This document shows, in pieces, positions 29,255-37,935 of a stretch of DNA of 64,000 nucleotides. Within the stretch, counting starts at the first letter, position 1, and every line of letters begins with the position of its first letter. The notes beneath the pieces were generated by a model. The model had not been told where the DNA came from, did not search any database, and saw only the letters and a program-made list of their open reading frames with translations. The stretch is from Aminomonas paucivorans DSM 12260 (GTDB lineage: Bacteria; Synergistota; Synergistia; Synergistales; Synergistaceae). A program made the translations under genes and the position numbers. Location of the stretch: NCBI RefSeq assembly GCF_000165795.1, contig NZ_CM001022.1:1240001-1304000 (forward strand), in the 5' to 3' direction.

Positions 29255-30249
29255 GCGGGCACCACCCGGCCGATGCGCCGGGGTTCCTCCCCGAAGCCCT
29301 TCAGGGCGGCGCACACCGCCGCCTCTCCGTCCTCCGGGACCACCAGGACGAACCCGATCCCCAGGTTGAACACCCGGCGCATCTCCTCTTCCTCCACCCC
29401 CCGTCGGGAGAGGAGGCGGAAGATTTCCGGGCGCTCCCAGGCGTCGTAGCGAAGCTCCGGCTTCAGACCTTCCGGGATCACCCGCACCAGGTTGCCCTCC
29501 AGGCCCCCGCCGGTGATGTGGGCCATGGCGCGCACCTTCCCCGTAGCCGCCGCCGCCAGGGCGGGGCGCACGTAGAGCTTCGTGGGGCGAAGCAGGGTCT
29601 CCCCCAGGGGGGCGTCCAGCCCTTCCGGCGTCTCCTCCAGGGTGAGGCGCTCCGATCCGGAGAGGAGGGCGGAGCGCACCAGGCTGTACCCGTTGCTGTG
29701 CACCCCGGAGCTGGACAGGCCCAGCAGCAGGTCCCCCGGGCGCACCCGATCCGGGGTCAGCAGGTCCGCCTCCCGGACCATCCCCACGGAGAAGCCCGCC
29801 AGGTCCAGCCCCGTGGGGGCGTACACCCCGGGCATCTCCGCCGTCTCGCCTCCCAGAAGGACGCAGTCCGAGGCGGCGCAGGCGTCCACCACCCCCGCCA
29901 CCACCTGGGAGAGCACGGGCACCTCCAGGCGACCGCAGGCCAGATAGTCCAGGAAGAAGAGGGGGCGGGCCCCGCAGGTCACCAGGTCGTTCACGTTCAT
30001 GGCCACCAGGTCCTGCCCCAGGCCCCGGTAGTCTCCCGCCTCCCGGGCCACCTCCACCTTGGTGCCCACCCCGTCGCAGCATCCCGCCAGAAGCAGGTCC
30101 CCCTGAAGGCGGAAGAGGCCGGAGAAGCCCCCGATGCCCCCCACCACCCGAGGGTCCCGGGGGACCCGTCCCACCAGACCCTTGATGGCGTCCACCCAGG
30201 AGTCCGCCGCCGCCAGGTTCACCCCGGCCTTCTCATAGCTCCAGGTCAT
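29251..30249 (-). CDS. purM: Phosphoribosylformylglycinamidine cyclo-ligase (AIR synthetase)
   Basis: 332 residues. IGGFSGLF, CDGVGTKVEVA, DLVAMNVNDLVTCGARPLFFLDYLA, LLGGETAEMPGVY and the C-terminal AHITGGGLEGNLVRV mark a complete PurM. It closes the imidazole ring to give AIR. Start overlaps purF by 17 bases. Confidence 0.98.
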   Translation of the reverse strand: MTWSYEKAGVNLAAADSWVDAIKGLVGRVPRDPRVVGGIGGFSGLFRLQGDLLLAGCCDGVGTKVEVAREAGDYRGLGQDLVAMNVNDLVTCGARPLFFLDYLACGRLEVPVLSQVVAGVVDACAASDCVLLGGETAEMPGVYAPTGLDLAGFSVGMVREADLLTPDRVRPGDLLLGLSSSGVHSNGYSLVRSALLSGSERLTLEETPEGLDAPLGETLLRPTKLYVRPALAAAATGKVRAMAHITGGGLEGNLVRVIPEGLKPELRYDAWERPEIFRLLSRRGVEEEEMRRVFNLGIGFVLVVPEDGEAAVCAALKGFGEEPRRIGRVVPA

Positions 30250-31603
30250 GGCAGGTGCCTCCTTCCAGATAGCGCCCGCTGAAGCAGGCGGTGCAGAGCT
30301 TCTCCTCCGGCAGGCCGATGGACTCCACCAGGTCCGTCTCGTCCAGGTAGGCCAGGGAGTCCGCTCCCACCTCCCGGCGCAGGGCCTCCAGGTCCATCCG
30401 GGCCGCCGCCAGTTCCTCCGAGCAGGGGGTGTCGATGCCGTAGTAGCAGGGGAAGCGCACGGGAGGGGAGGCGATGCGCAGGTGCACCGACCGGGCCCCC
30501 GCGTCCCGGATGAGGCTCACCACCCGGGACGCGGTGGTGCCCCGGACGATGGAATCGTCCACCACCACCGCGTCCCGGTCCCGGAAGATCTCCCCGTTGG
30601 GATTCAGCTTGATGCGCACCCCGATCTCCCGAACCCGCTGGGTGGGCTGGATGAAGGTTCGCCCCACGTAGCGGTTCCGCACCACCGCGATCTCGAAGGG
30701 ACAGGCGGAGGCCTCGGCGTAGCCCAGGGCCGCCAGGGTGCCGCTGTCGGGCATCCCCGCCACCAGCTCCGCCTCGCTGCAGGGGCAGCGAAGGGCCAGG
30801 CGGCGTCCCAGCTCCTTGCGGGCCTGGTACACCGAACGGCCGTCCAGGACGCTGTCGGGCCGGGCGAAGTAGACGTATTCGAAGGAGCAGTGGAAGCCCT
30901 TCCGAGGGGTCATGGGGATCCGCAGGCTCAGGGTTCCCTTGGCATCGATCACCACCACCTCCCCGGGTTCCACGTCCCGGAGGAGCTTGGCCCCCACGAT
31001 GTCCAGAGCGCAGGACTCCGAGGCCACGTAGGTCACGTCGTCCCGGACCCCCAGGACCAGGGGCCGGAAGCCCCAGGGGTCCCGGGCGGCCACCAGGCGG
31101 TCCTCCAGAAGCACCGCCAGGCTGTAGGCTCCCTCCAGGCGGCGCAGGGCGTCCATCAGGGCGTCCAGGGGGTTCTTGTGGGCCTGGTGGGCCATGAGGT
31201 GCAGGATGGTCTCGGTGTCGCAGGTGGACTGGAAGATGGCTCCCCGGTTCTCCAGGTAGTGCATGAGCCCGTCGGCGTTGGTGAGGTTGCCGTTGTGGGC
31301 GATGGCCACGGGGCCTCGGGCGTAGTTGGCCGCCAAGGGCTGGGCGTTCTGGAACAGGGAGCCCCCGAAGGTGGAGTAGCGCACGTGCCCGATGGCAGAG
31401 GAGGCGGGGATGGAGGAGAGGGTGCCCTGATCCAGGGCGTTATGCACCAGCCCCATCCCCTTCAGGGAGTGCACGTTCCCGTGGTCGATCCAGGAGACCC
31501 CCGCGGATTCCTGCCCCCGGTGCTGGAGGGCGTACAGACCCAGGTACACGTCCTCCAGCACCGGACGACCGGAGGCGGAGAAGGCTCCGAAGACGCCGCA
31601 CAT
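30233..31603 (-). CDS. purF: Amidophosphoribosyltransferase
   Basis: 456 residues. The chain begins Met-Cys-Gly-Val-Phe-Gly, so Cys2 is the glutamine-amidotransferase nucleophile with no propeptide beyond Met. RGQESAGVSW, GHVRYSTFGG and AHNGNLTNA follow. The phosphoribosyltransferase half has VVVDDSIVRGTTASRVV (PRPP loop). Four Cys that could ligate an Fe-S cluster, as in B. subtilis PurF, are plausible (CSFEYVYF, CPCSEAE, CSEEL, CTACF), but I did not verify each. It commits PRPP to purine synthesis. It lies 1 base after purL. Confidence 0.97.
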   Translation of the reverse strand: MCGVFGAFSASGRPVLEDVYLGLYALQHRGQESAGVSWIDHGNVHSLKGMGLVHNALDQGTLSSIPASSAIGHVRYSTFGGSLFQNAQPLAANYARGPVAIAHNGNLTNADGLMHYLENRGAIFQSTCDTETILHLMAHQAHKNPLDALMDALRRLEGAYSLAVLLEDRLVAARDPWGFRPLVLGVRDDVTYVASESCALDIVGAKLLRDVEPGEVVVIDAKGTLSLRIPMTPRKGFHCSFEYVYFARPDSVLDGRSVYQARKELGRRLALRCPCSEAELVAGMPDSGTLAALGYAEASACPFEIAVVRNRYVGRTFIQPTQRVREIGVRIKLNPNGEIFRDRDAVVVDDSIVRGTTASRVVSLIRDAGARSVHLRIASPPVRFPCYYGIDTPCSEELAAARMDLEALRREVGADSLAYLDETDLVESIGLPEEKLCTACFSGRYLEGGTCHDLEL

Positions 31604-31604
31604 C

Positions 31605-33758
31605 CTAGGGTCTCCCCGGGCGGAGCGCCGCCAGACGATCCAGGGGAAGGGGTGCCTCGTCGGGGAGGGTCAGGGTCCGCTCCTCCTTGAGTCCCCCCAG
31701 CACCTCTGCGGGATAGCCCCGCCACAGGGCGAGGAAAGGCACCAGAGACTTCTGGGGCACCGTGTAGAGGGCCCGGGGTCCCCCCTCCCCGAAGAAGAAC
31801 AGGTCCTTGCGGTCCGGGGAACGGAAGTCCACCTCCGCCCCCAGACCCGAGGTCAGGAGGATCTTGACCAGGGTGCCCCCCAGGCCTCCCGCCGCCAGGG
31901 TGCGTCCCGAAGAGGCCAGGCCGCTTCGGGCGGCTTCGAGGCTGCGGGTTCGGAAGTCCAGCTCCAGGTCGGGCTGGAAGAGGAAGGGCTTGCCCTTCAG
32001 GCCGAAGGTCCGCCTTCCGTAAAGACTTCCCCCCAGGGAGCAGGAGGGGCCCACCAGGACGATCCGGTCGCCGGGCCTGCCTCCCCCTGGGGAGAGCAGG
32101 TGCGCTCCGTCCTCCACCAGCCCCGCCGCCACCAGCAGGGGGGTGGGGAGGATCTTCCCCGAGGCGCTCTCGTTGTAGAGGCTCACGTTGCCGGACACCA
32201 CCGGGCAGTCCAGCTCCTCGCAGGCCCAGGCCATGCCTCGGATCGCCTCTCCCAGCTCCCAGTACTGCTCCGGCACCTCCGGAGAGGGGAAGTTCAGGCA
32301 GTTGGTGAGACCCAAGGGGCGGGCTCCCGCCACCCAGAGGGCCCGGAGGCAGGCGGCGGTGGCTTCCGCGGTGCCGCCCCGAGGGTCCAGGTGGCTGCAC
32401 CAGGGGTTCGTCTCCATGGAGAGGACCACCCGCCGGGAGGAGTTCTTGAGGCGCAGCGCCGCCACGGGGCTTCCCGGCCCCAGGACGGTGTTGAGCTGCA
32501 CCATGGAGTCGTACTGCTCGTGGATCCAGGTGAAGTCCCCCAGGTTGGGATCCCGGAAGAGGTCCTCCAGGGCCGAGCCCACTGAGGCCAGGTCCGGGTG
32601 TTCCTCCAGGCGCAGCGTCTGGCGGCACCCCAGGTCCGCGGGGATTCGAGCCTCCCAGTCCGCCAGGGGGGCATCTCCCCCCAAAAGGGAGGTGGGCAGG
32701 TCCGCCACCAGTTCGCCCCGGTGGAAGACCCGATAGCGGTTCCCCGCCTCGGTCTGTCCCACGGCGGCGCAGTCCAGGCCGTAGCGCCTTGCCAGGGCCT
32801 CCACCTCCTGCACCCTCCCGGGCTCCACCACCAGGAGCATCCGTTCCTGGGACTCGGAGAGGAAGATCTCCCAAGGGGCCATGTCCGCTTCCCGCAGGGG
32901 CACCCGGTCGCAGTGGATGGTCATGCCCACGCCGCTCTTGAAGGCCACCTCGCTGGAGGAGGAGAGGATCCCCGCCGCCCCCATGTCCTGCATTCCCACG
33001 ATGAGTCGTTTGTCCAGCAGCTCCAGGCAGGCCTCGATGAGGAGTTTCTCCTCGAAGGGGTCTCCGATCTGGATCTGGGGGCGGCTGGCCGCCCCGTCCT
33101 CCTCCAGCTCCCGGGAGGCGAAGGCCGCCCCGGCGATGCCGTCCCGCCCCGTCTTGGAGCCCAGAAGCAGCACCGCAAGACCCGGGACGGCGGTCTGGCT
33201 GCTGGCCAGGTTCTCCAGCCGCACCAGGCCGGCGCAGAAGGCGTTCACCAGGGGGTTGTCATCGTAGCAGGGGTCGTGCAGGGTCAGGCCTCCCACCGTG
33301 GGAACCCCCACGGCGTTGCCGTAGCCCCCGATGCCTTCCACGATCCCCGGGGCCAGGTGGGCCGTCCGGGGGGTCGAGGGGTCCCCGAAGCAGAGGCCGT
33401 CCAGGGAGGCCACCGGACGGGCTCCCATGGCCAGGATGTCCCGGATGATGCCCCCCACCCCGGTGGCGGCTCCCTGATAGGGCGCCACGGCGGAGGGGTG
33501 GTTGTGGCTTTCCACCTTGAAGGCCAACCCCCAGCCTTCCCCCAGGTCCACCACCCCGGCGTTCTCCCCCGGGCCGTGGACCACCGCCTCCCCCTTCTGG
33601 GGAAGCTCCTTCAGGAAGTTCCGGGTGGACTTGTAGCTGCAGTGCTCCGACCACATGACCCCCACCATCTGGAGTTCCAGGTCGTTGGGCTCCCGCCCCA
33701 GCCTCTGGAGGAGCAGCTCCCACTCCCGTTCCTTCAGCCCCACCTCACGCCCCTTCAT
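31605..33758 (-). CDS. purL: FGAM synthase subunit PurL (small form)
   Basis: 717 residues, the form that works with separate PurS and PurQ. VGVMWSEHCSYKST, GVGGIIRDILAMGARPVAS, GSKTGRDGIAGAAFAS, MQDMGAAGILSSSSE and the second-half SMETNPWCSHLDPRGGT and AGARPLGLTNCLNF are as expected. It amidates FGAR to FGAM with ATP. Its start overlaps purQ by 14 bases. Confidence 0.98.
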   Translation of the reverse strand: MKGREVGLKEREWELLLQRLGREPNDLELQMVGVMWSEHCSYKSTRNFLKELPQKGEAVVHGPGENAGVVDLGEGWGLAFKVESHNHPSAVAPYQGAATGVGGIIRDILAMGARPVASLDGLCFGDPSTPRTAHLAPGIVEGIGGYGNAVGVPTVGGLTLHDPCYDDNPLVNAFCAGLVRLENLASSQTAVPGLAVLLLGSKTGRDGIAGAAFASRELEEDGAASRPQIQIGDPFEEKLLIEACLELLDKRLIVGMQDMGAAGILSSSSEVAFKSGVGMTIHCDRVPLREADMAPWEIFLSESQERMLLVVEPGRVQEVEALARRYGLDCAAVGQTEAGNRYRVFHRGELVADLPTSLLGGDAPLADWEARIPADLGCRQTLRLEEHPDLASVGSALEDLFRDPNLGDFTWIHEQYDSMVQLNTVLGPGSPVAALRLKNSSRRVVLSMETNPWCSHLDPRGGTAEATAACLRALWVAGARPLGLTNCLNFPSPEVPEQYWELGEAIRGMAWACEELDCPVVSGNVSLYNESASGKILPTPLLVAAGLVEDGAHLLSPGGGRPGDRIVLVGPSCSLGGSLYGRRTFGLKGKPFLFQPDLELDFRTRSLEAARSGLASSGRTLAAGGLGGTLVKILLTSGLGAEVDFRSPDRKDLFFFGEGGPRALYTVPQKSLVPFLALWRGYPAEVLGGLKEERTLTLPDEAPLPLDRLAALRPGRP

Positions 33759-34473
33759 GGCCGAACCTCCCGTTCCCCTGGGTCCGCACCCAGTCGCTTA
33801 CCGAATGCCACATTTCCCGGCCGTCCGCTCCTCCAAGAAGGGCCTCGGAGGCCCGCTCGGGGTGGGGCATCAGTCCCAGCACGTTCCCCCGACCGTTGAC
33901 GATCCCCGCGATGGCCCGCAGGGAGCCGTTGGGGCTGGCCTCGGGGCCCACGACCCCCTCGGGGGTGGCGTACCGGAACACCACCTGGCCGCGTCTTTCC
34001 AGCTCGTCCAGCTCCGCCTCGGGGAGGAAGAAGAGTCCCTCGTGGTGGGCGATGGGGAACTGTACCACCTGTCCGGGAGCGTAGCGTCCCGTGAAGGGGG
34101 TGTCGACGCGCTCCACCCGAAGGTGGCAGGGGCGGCAGAGGAAGGTCTGGCAGGTGTTGGGCAGCAGGGCTCCGGGAAGCAGACGCGCCTCCGTGAGGAC
34201 CTGGAAGCCGTTGCAGATGCCCAGGAGCAGCCCCCCCGCCTCGGCGTGGGCCTTCACCGCCCCCATGAGGGGGCTTCGCGCCGCCATGGCGCCGGAACGC
34301 AGGTAGTCTCCGTAGGAGAAGCCCCCGGGGAGCACCACCAGATCCGGGGGGGTAGGGAAGGAGGTCTCGTCGTGCCACACCGGGTCCACGGGGATGTGCA
34401 GGGTGTCTTCCAGGGCCCAGATCACGTCGCGGTCGCAGTTGCTTCCGGGAAAGATGACGACGGCGGCTCGCAT
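33745..34473 (-). CDS. purQ: FGAM synthase glutaminase subunit PurQ
   Basis: 242 residues. Class I glutamine amidotransferase: IFPGSNCDRDV, LPGGFSYGDYLRSGA, catalytic LLGICNGFQVL, and LMPHPER for the His. It supplies ammonia to PurL. purS lies 1 base upstream. Confidence 0.98.
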   Translation of the reverse strand: MRAAVVIFPGSNCDRDVIWALEDTLHIPVDPVWHDETSFPTPPDLVVLPGGFSYGDYLRSGAMAARSPLMGAVKAHAEAGGLLLGICNGFQVLTEARLLPGALLPNTCQTFLCRPCHLRVERVDTPFTGRYAPGQVVQFPIAHHEGLFFLPEAELDELERRGQVVFRYATPEGVVGPEASPNGSLRAIAGIVNGRGNVLGLMPHPERASEALLGGADGREMWHSVSDWVRTQGNGRFGHEGA

Positions 34474-34474
34474 G

Positions 34475-34726
34475 TCAGGCCGGTTCCACCTGGAGGGAGT
34501 ATTCCTCGATCAGGTCGTTCACCAGGAGTTCCCGGCACATCCGGTCTCCTTCCTCCCGGGCCGCCGCCTCCGAGGGGGCCTCCAGGAGGAGCTGCAGGTA
34601 CCGCCCCACCCGGACCTCCTCCAGGGTCCCGTGGCCCAGGCGGATCAGGGTGGCCTGCACCGCCTTGCCCTGGGTGTCCAGGACACCCCTCTTGGGGTAG
34701 ACCAGCACGGAGGCTCGGTAGTTCAT
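34475..34726 (-). CDS. purS: FGAM synthase subunit PurS
   Basis: 83 residues. VLVYPKRGVLDTQGKAVQATL and VRVGRYLQLLLEA are typical. PurS dimers bridge PurL and PurQ. It overlaps purC by 4 bases. Confidence 0.96.
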   Translation of the reverse strand: MNYRASVLVYPKRGVLDTQGKAVQATLIRLGHGTLEEVRVGRYLQLLLEAPSEAAAREEGDRMCRELLVNDLIEEYSLQVEPA

Positions 34727-35442
34727 CGTCCCGCCCCTCCGGAAAGGCGCCGCCAGATCTCCTCGTAGGCCCCCAGCACGTCTCCCAGATCCTTGCGGAA
34801 ACGGTCCTTGTCCAACCGGTCCCCGGTGCTGCGATCCCAGAAGCGGCAGGTGTCCGGGGAGATCTCGTCCGCCAGCAGCAGGTTCCCCTCCATGTCCCGG
34901 CCGAACTCCAGCTTGAAGTCCACCAGGATGATCCCCAGGCCGGAGAAGATCTCCCGCAGCTCGTCGTTCACCCGAAGGGCCAGGGCCTTGATGGTGTCCA
35001 GCTCCTCCCGGGTGGCCCAGCCGAAAAGCAGGGCGTGGTCCTCCAGGATCAGGGGGTCGTCCAGGGCATCTTCCTTATAGTAGAACTCCACCAGGGGGCG
35101 GGGCAGCTCCATACCCTCCCGGATGCCCAGGCGTTTGCACAGAGACCCGGTGGTGATGTTCCGCACCACCACCTCCAGGGGGAAGATCACTACCTTCTTC
35201 ACCAGTTGGTGCACGTCGTCGAGGATCCGTTCAAAATGAACCGGAATGCCCCGATCCCGCAGCTTTTCGAAGAGATGGGCGCTGATGAGGTTGTTGAGGC
35301 GCCCCTTGCCCCCCATGGTGGCCTTCTTCTGCGCGTTGAAGGCGGTGAGGTGGTCCTTGTATTCCACCACCACCTGCGTCGGGTCGTCGGTGCCGTAGAG
35401 TTTCTTCGCCTTGCCCTCGTAGAGGAACTCGCGCTTTTCCAT
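34723..35442 (-). CDS. purC: SAICAR synthetase
   Basis: 239 residues. LYEGKAKKLYGTDDPTQVVVEYKDHLTAFN, VVVRNITTGSLCKRLGI, FYYKEDALDDP, LVDFKLEFG and LADEISPDTCRFWD are the family motifs. It condenses CAIR with aspartate. It is the first gene of the ten-gene minus-strand run purC-S-Q-L-F-M-N-H-D-E. Its start is about 30 bases from the promoter; the leader is too short for a riboswitch. Confidence 0.98.
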   Translation of the reverse strand: MEKREFLYEGKAKKLYGTDDPTQVVVEYKDHLTAFNAQKKATMGGKGRLNNLISAHLFEKLRDRGIPVHFERILDDVHQLVKKVVIFPLEVVVRNITTGSLCKRLGIREGMELPRPLVEFYYKEDALDDPLILEDHALLFGWATREELDTIKALALRVNDELREIFSGLGIILVDFKLEFGRDMEGNLLLADEISPDTCRFWDRSTGDRLDKDRFRKDLGDVLGAYEEIWRRLSGGAGR

Positions 35443-35472
35443 GGATGATCCCCTCCAGGAATGGAATGCTTA

Positions 35473-35502
35473 CATATATATCCAGAAAAACTAGAATGTC
35501 AA
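35473..35502 (-). promoter_or_regulatory. Promoter for the purine operon
   Basis: On the minus strand, a perfect TTGACA (35502-35497) is followed 16-18 bases later by an alternating TATATATATG run that offers several -10 registers. It is about 30 bases from the purC start. Confidence 0.7.
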
Positions 35503-35521
35503 GGACAACTCCTCGTAAGCG

Positions 35522-35550
35522 TTGACATTTTGAACACAAGTGCTGAATAT
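35522..35550 (+). promoter_or_regulatory. Promoter for livK (weak -10)
   Basis: A perfect TTGACA (35522-35527), 17 bases, then GAATAT (35545-35550), a poor -10. It faces away from the pur promoter; the two -35 boxes form an inverted repeat 19 bases apart. Confidence 0.5.
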
Positions 35551-35700
35551 GGTGTGGAAATCTTCGCGCTTGGTGCACAGGTCCACAAGACAGATCCTTC
35601 AGCGGAAGGAGGGGACGGTCGAGGGCGCTCAAGGGATCCGCGTTGCACGAGGAGGAAGAGGAAGAAGCGTCTGGATCGAGAGAAGAGGGAGGATTCGATC

Positions 35701-36966
35701 ATGTCCATGAGGAAGCGTACGTCCGTTGTCCTGGCGGTGGCCTGCCTGGCCCTTTGCGTCCTGGGAAGCGCGGCCTTTGCGGCGGACAAGGTCATCAAGA
35801 TCGGCACCCTGTTCCCCCTGACGGGACCCTGTGCGGTGGCGGGGCAGCGCTGCGTCGCCGCCGTGGAGACCGCCGCGGAGGTCATCAACAACAAGCATCC
35901 GGAGCTGAAGGTCCCCCTGGCGGCCCAGGAAGGCATCAACGGGGGCACCAAGATCGTCCTCGTGAAGGCGGATACCCAGGGCAAGCCAGACGTGGCCAAG
36001 TCCGAAGCCGAACGCCTCTATAACCAGGAGGGGGTCTACGCCATCATCGGCTGCTACAACAGCTCCTCCACCAAGCCCGCCAGCGCCGTGGCGGAGCGCA
36101 TGAAGAAGATCTTCATGTGCGGCTGTTCCAGCTCCGCCGCCCTGACGGATCGGAACTTCAAGTACTTCTTCCGCCTCGCCCCCACGGACAAGACCGAGTC
36201 GGCGGAGTTCACGGAGTACTTCCAGGAGATCAACAAGAGCCAGAAGGCGGGCATCAAGACCGTGGGCTTCATCTACGAGAACACGGAGTTCGGCAAGCAC
36301 GCCGCCGACGAGGGCAAGGCGGCCGCCAAGGCTGCGGGCTTCCAGATCGTGGCGGACGTGGCCTTCACCCCCGGAGCCACCAACCTGAACAGCGAGGTGC
36401 AGACCCTGAAGGCCGCCAACCCCGACGCGGTGTACGGCGCCTGCCTGGGCGGGGACTACACCCTGTGGGTCCGCAGCATGAAGCAGATGAACTGGCTGCC
36501 CAAGGCGGCCATCAACTACTGCACGGGCTACCAGGATCCCATCATCGCCAAGCAGCTGGGACCCGACGGGGACCTCTTCATGGGCGGCACGGGCTACTCC
36601 CCGGAGATCGGGGCGAAGTACATGAAGGCCGTGGCGGCGGTGGAGAAGCTCTACACCAAGAAGACCACCGTGCCCTTCGACTCCGACTCCATCCAGGAGG
36701 CCGTGGCTCTGTTCATCCTGGCCCAGGCGATCGACAAGGCCAAGACCCTGGATGTGGAGAAGGTGGCGGAGACCCTGCGCACCACCACATGGGATTCTCC
36801 CCTCTCCCTGGGGGGCAAGGTCGCTTTCGGTGCGGGAGGCCAGAACATGAAGGCCACCAGCGTCATCACCCAGCTCCACGGGCTGAAGTACGTCCCCGTG
36901 TTCCCCAAGGAGTATGCGGAGGCCAAGGCCACCGTCCCCATGACCCCTTGGGACAAGCGCAAGTAG
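35701..36966 (+). CDS. livK: Branched-chain amino-acid-type ABC transporter substrate-binding protein
   Basis: 421 residues, ATG preceded by GGGAGGA. A Sec signal peptide (MRKRTSVVLAVACLALCVLGSAAFAAD) is not followed by a lipobox Cys right after cleavage. The mature part is a type I periplasmic-binding fold: IKIGTLFPLTGPCAV, GVYAIIGCYNSSSTKPA (ligand site near Ser/Thr) and VGFIYENTEFGKHAAD. It likely captures an amino acid, possibly branched-chain, and passes it to LivHMGF. The long leader (35551-35700) shows no obvious riboswitch. A terminator-like hairpin separates it from livH. Confidence 0.93.
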   Translation: MSMRKRTSVVLAVACLALCVLGSAAFAADKVIKIGTLFPLTGPCAVAGQRCVAAVETAAEVINNKHPELKVPLAAQEGINGGTKIVLVKADTQGKPDVAKSEAERLYNQEGVYAIIGCYNSSSTKPASAVAERMKKIFMCGCSSSAALTDRNFKYFFRLAPTDKTESAEFTEYFQEINKSQKAGIKTVGFIYENTEFGKHAADEGKAAAKAAGFQIVADVAFTPGATNLNSEVQTLKAANPDAVYGACLGGDYTLWVRSMKQMNWLPKAAINYCTGYQDPIIAKQLGPDGDLFMGGTGYSPEIGAKYMKAVAAVEKLYTKKTTVPFDSDSIQEAVALFILAQAIDKAKTLDVEKVAETLRTTTWDSPLSLGGKVAFGAGGQNMKATSVITQLHGLKYVPVFPKEYAEAKATVPMTPWDKRK

Positions 36967-36980
36967 GCACCGAAGGTCCG

Positions 36981-37015
36981 AGGGCGGGGGAGGGTCTCTT
37001 TCCCCGCCCTTTTTC
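36981..37015 (+). terminator. Terminator-like hairpin between livK and livH
   Basis: AGGGCGGGG / CCCCGCCCT (36981-36989 with 37002-37010), then TTTTC. It probably attenuates the downstream genes so the binding protein is made in excess. Confidence 0.82.
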
Positions 37016-37070
37016 TCCGGACCGAAGATCATGATGCACTCAAGAACGGTCTTCTAAGGAGGTCCCTGCC

Positions 37071-37931
37071 ATGGTTCATCTGTTCCAGGTGATCCTCGAC
37101 GGGGCGATGAGCGGTCTGCTCTACGCCCTGGTCGCCGCGGGCCTGAGCCTGATCTGGGGAGTCATGGACGTCATCAACTTCGCCCACGGCGAGTTTCTGA
37201 TGGTGGCCATGTACCTGAGCTACTGGATCGGCTTTCTGGCCCACGTGGACCCCATCGTCTCCTGGATCGCCTCGGCGGCCTTCCTCTTTCTCCTGGGGGC
37301 GGTCACCTACAAGCTCATCGTGTCCCGGTGCCTGGGCAAGGCGGCCATGGCCCCCCTGCTGGCCACCTTCGGCCTGTCCATGGTGCTGAAGAACTTCTGT
37401 CTCAATCGGTTCTCCCCCAACTTCCGCCTCCTCTCCGGAACCCTTCTGGAGGGGAAGAAGATCCTCCTGGGGGAGCTGGTGATCCCCCTGCCCCAGCTGG
37501 TCACCAGCCTCTTTGCCCTGGGAGTGCTGGCCCTTCTCTACGTGATGCTGAAGAAGAGCCGCCTGGGCTGGGCCATCCAGGCTACCGCCATGGATCGGGA
37601 GGCGGCGGAACTCATGGGCATCGACACGGAGAAGATCTTCCTCCTGGTCTTCGGCCTCGGCGGGGCTTGCGTGGGCATCGCCGGGGGGCTGCTGCCCTCC
37701 TACCTGGCGGTGCACCCGGAGGTGGGTGGACTCTTCGGCCTCATCGCCTTCATGGTGGTGGCCATGGGAGGGTTCGGGAGCATCCCCGGAGCCCTCATCG
37801 CGGCCCTCATGATCGGCCTGGTGGAGTCCTTCACGGGGTTCTACGTGGCTCCGGTGTTCAAGTACGTGGCGGTTTTCGGCATCTATCTGGTGGTCATCAT
37901 GATCCGGCCCAAGGGCCTTTTCGGGTGGTGA
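37071..37931 (+). CDS. livH: ABC transporter permease LivH
   Basis: 286 residues, ATG preceded by AAGGAGG. About eight membrane segments. Family segments are GAMSGLLYALVAAGLSLIWGVMDVINFAHGEF at the N-terminus and a cytoplasmic EAA-like loop (RLGWAIQATAMDREAAELMGI) that contacts the ATPase. It pairs with LivM, 4 bases downstream. Confidence 0.96.
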   Translation: MVHLFQVILDGAMSGLLYALVAAGLSLIWGVMDVINFAHGEFLMVAMYLSYWIGFLAHVDPIVSWIASAAFLFLLGAVTYKLIVSRCLGKAAMAPLLATFGLSMVLKNFCLNRFSPNFRLLSGTLLEGKKILLGELVIPLPQLVTSLFALGVLALLYVMLKKSRLGWAIQATAMDREAAELMGIDTEKIFLLVFGLGGACVGIAGGLLPSYLAVHPEVGGLFGLIAFMVVAMGGFGSIPGALIAALMIGLVESFTGFYVAPVFKYVAVFGIYLVVIMIRPKGLFGW

Positions 37932-37935
37932 CGGG

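Noticed and set aside
35461-35700. 80-residue N-terminal extension of LivK
   Set aside because: The signal peptide and ribosome-binding site place the start at 35701.
35443-35700. PurBox or purine riboswitch upstream of purC
   Set aside because: I found no convincing CGAAC-type pair, and the purC leader is only about 30 bases long.
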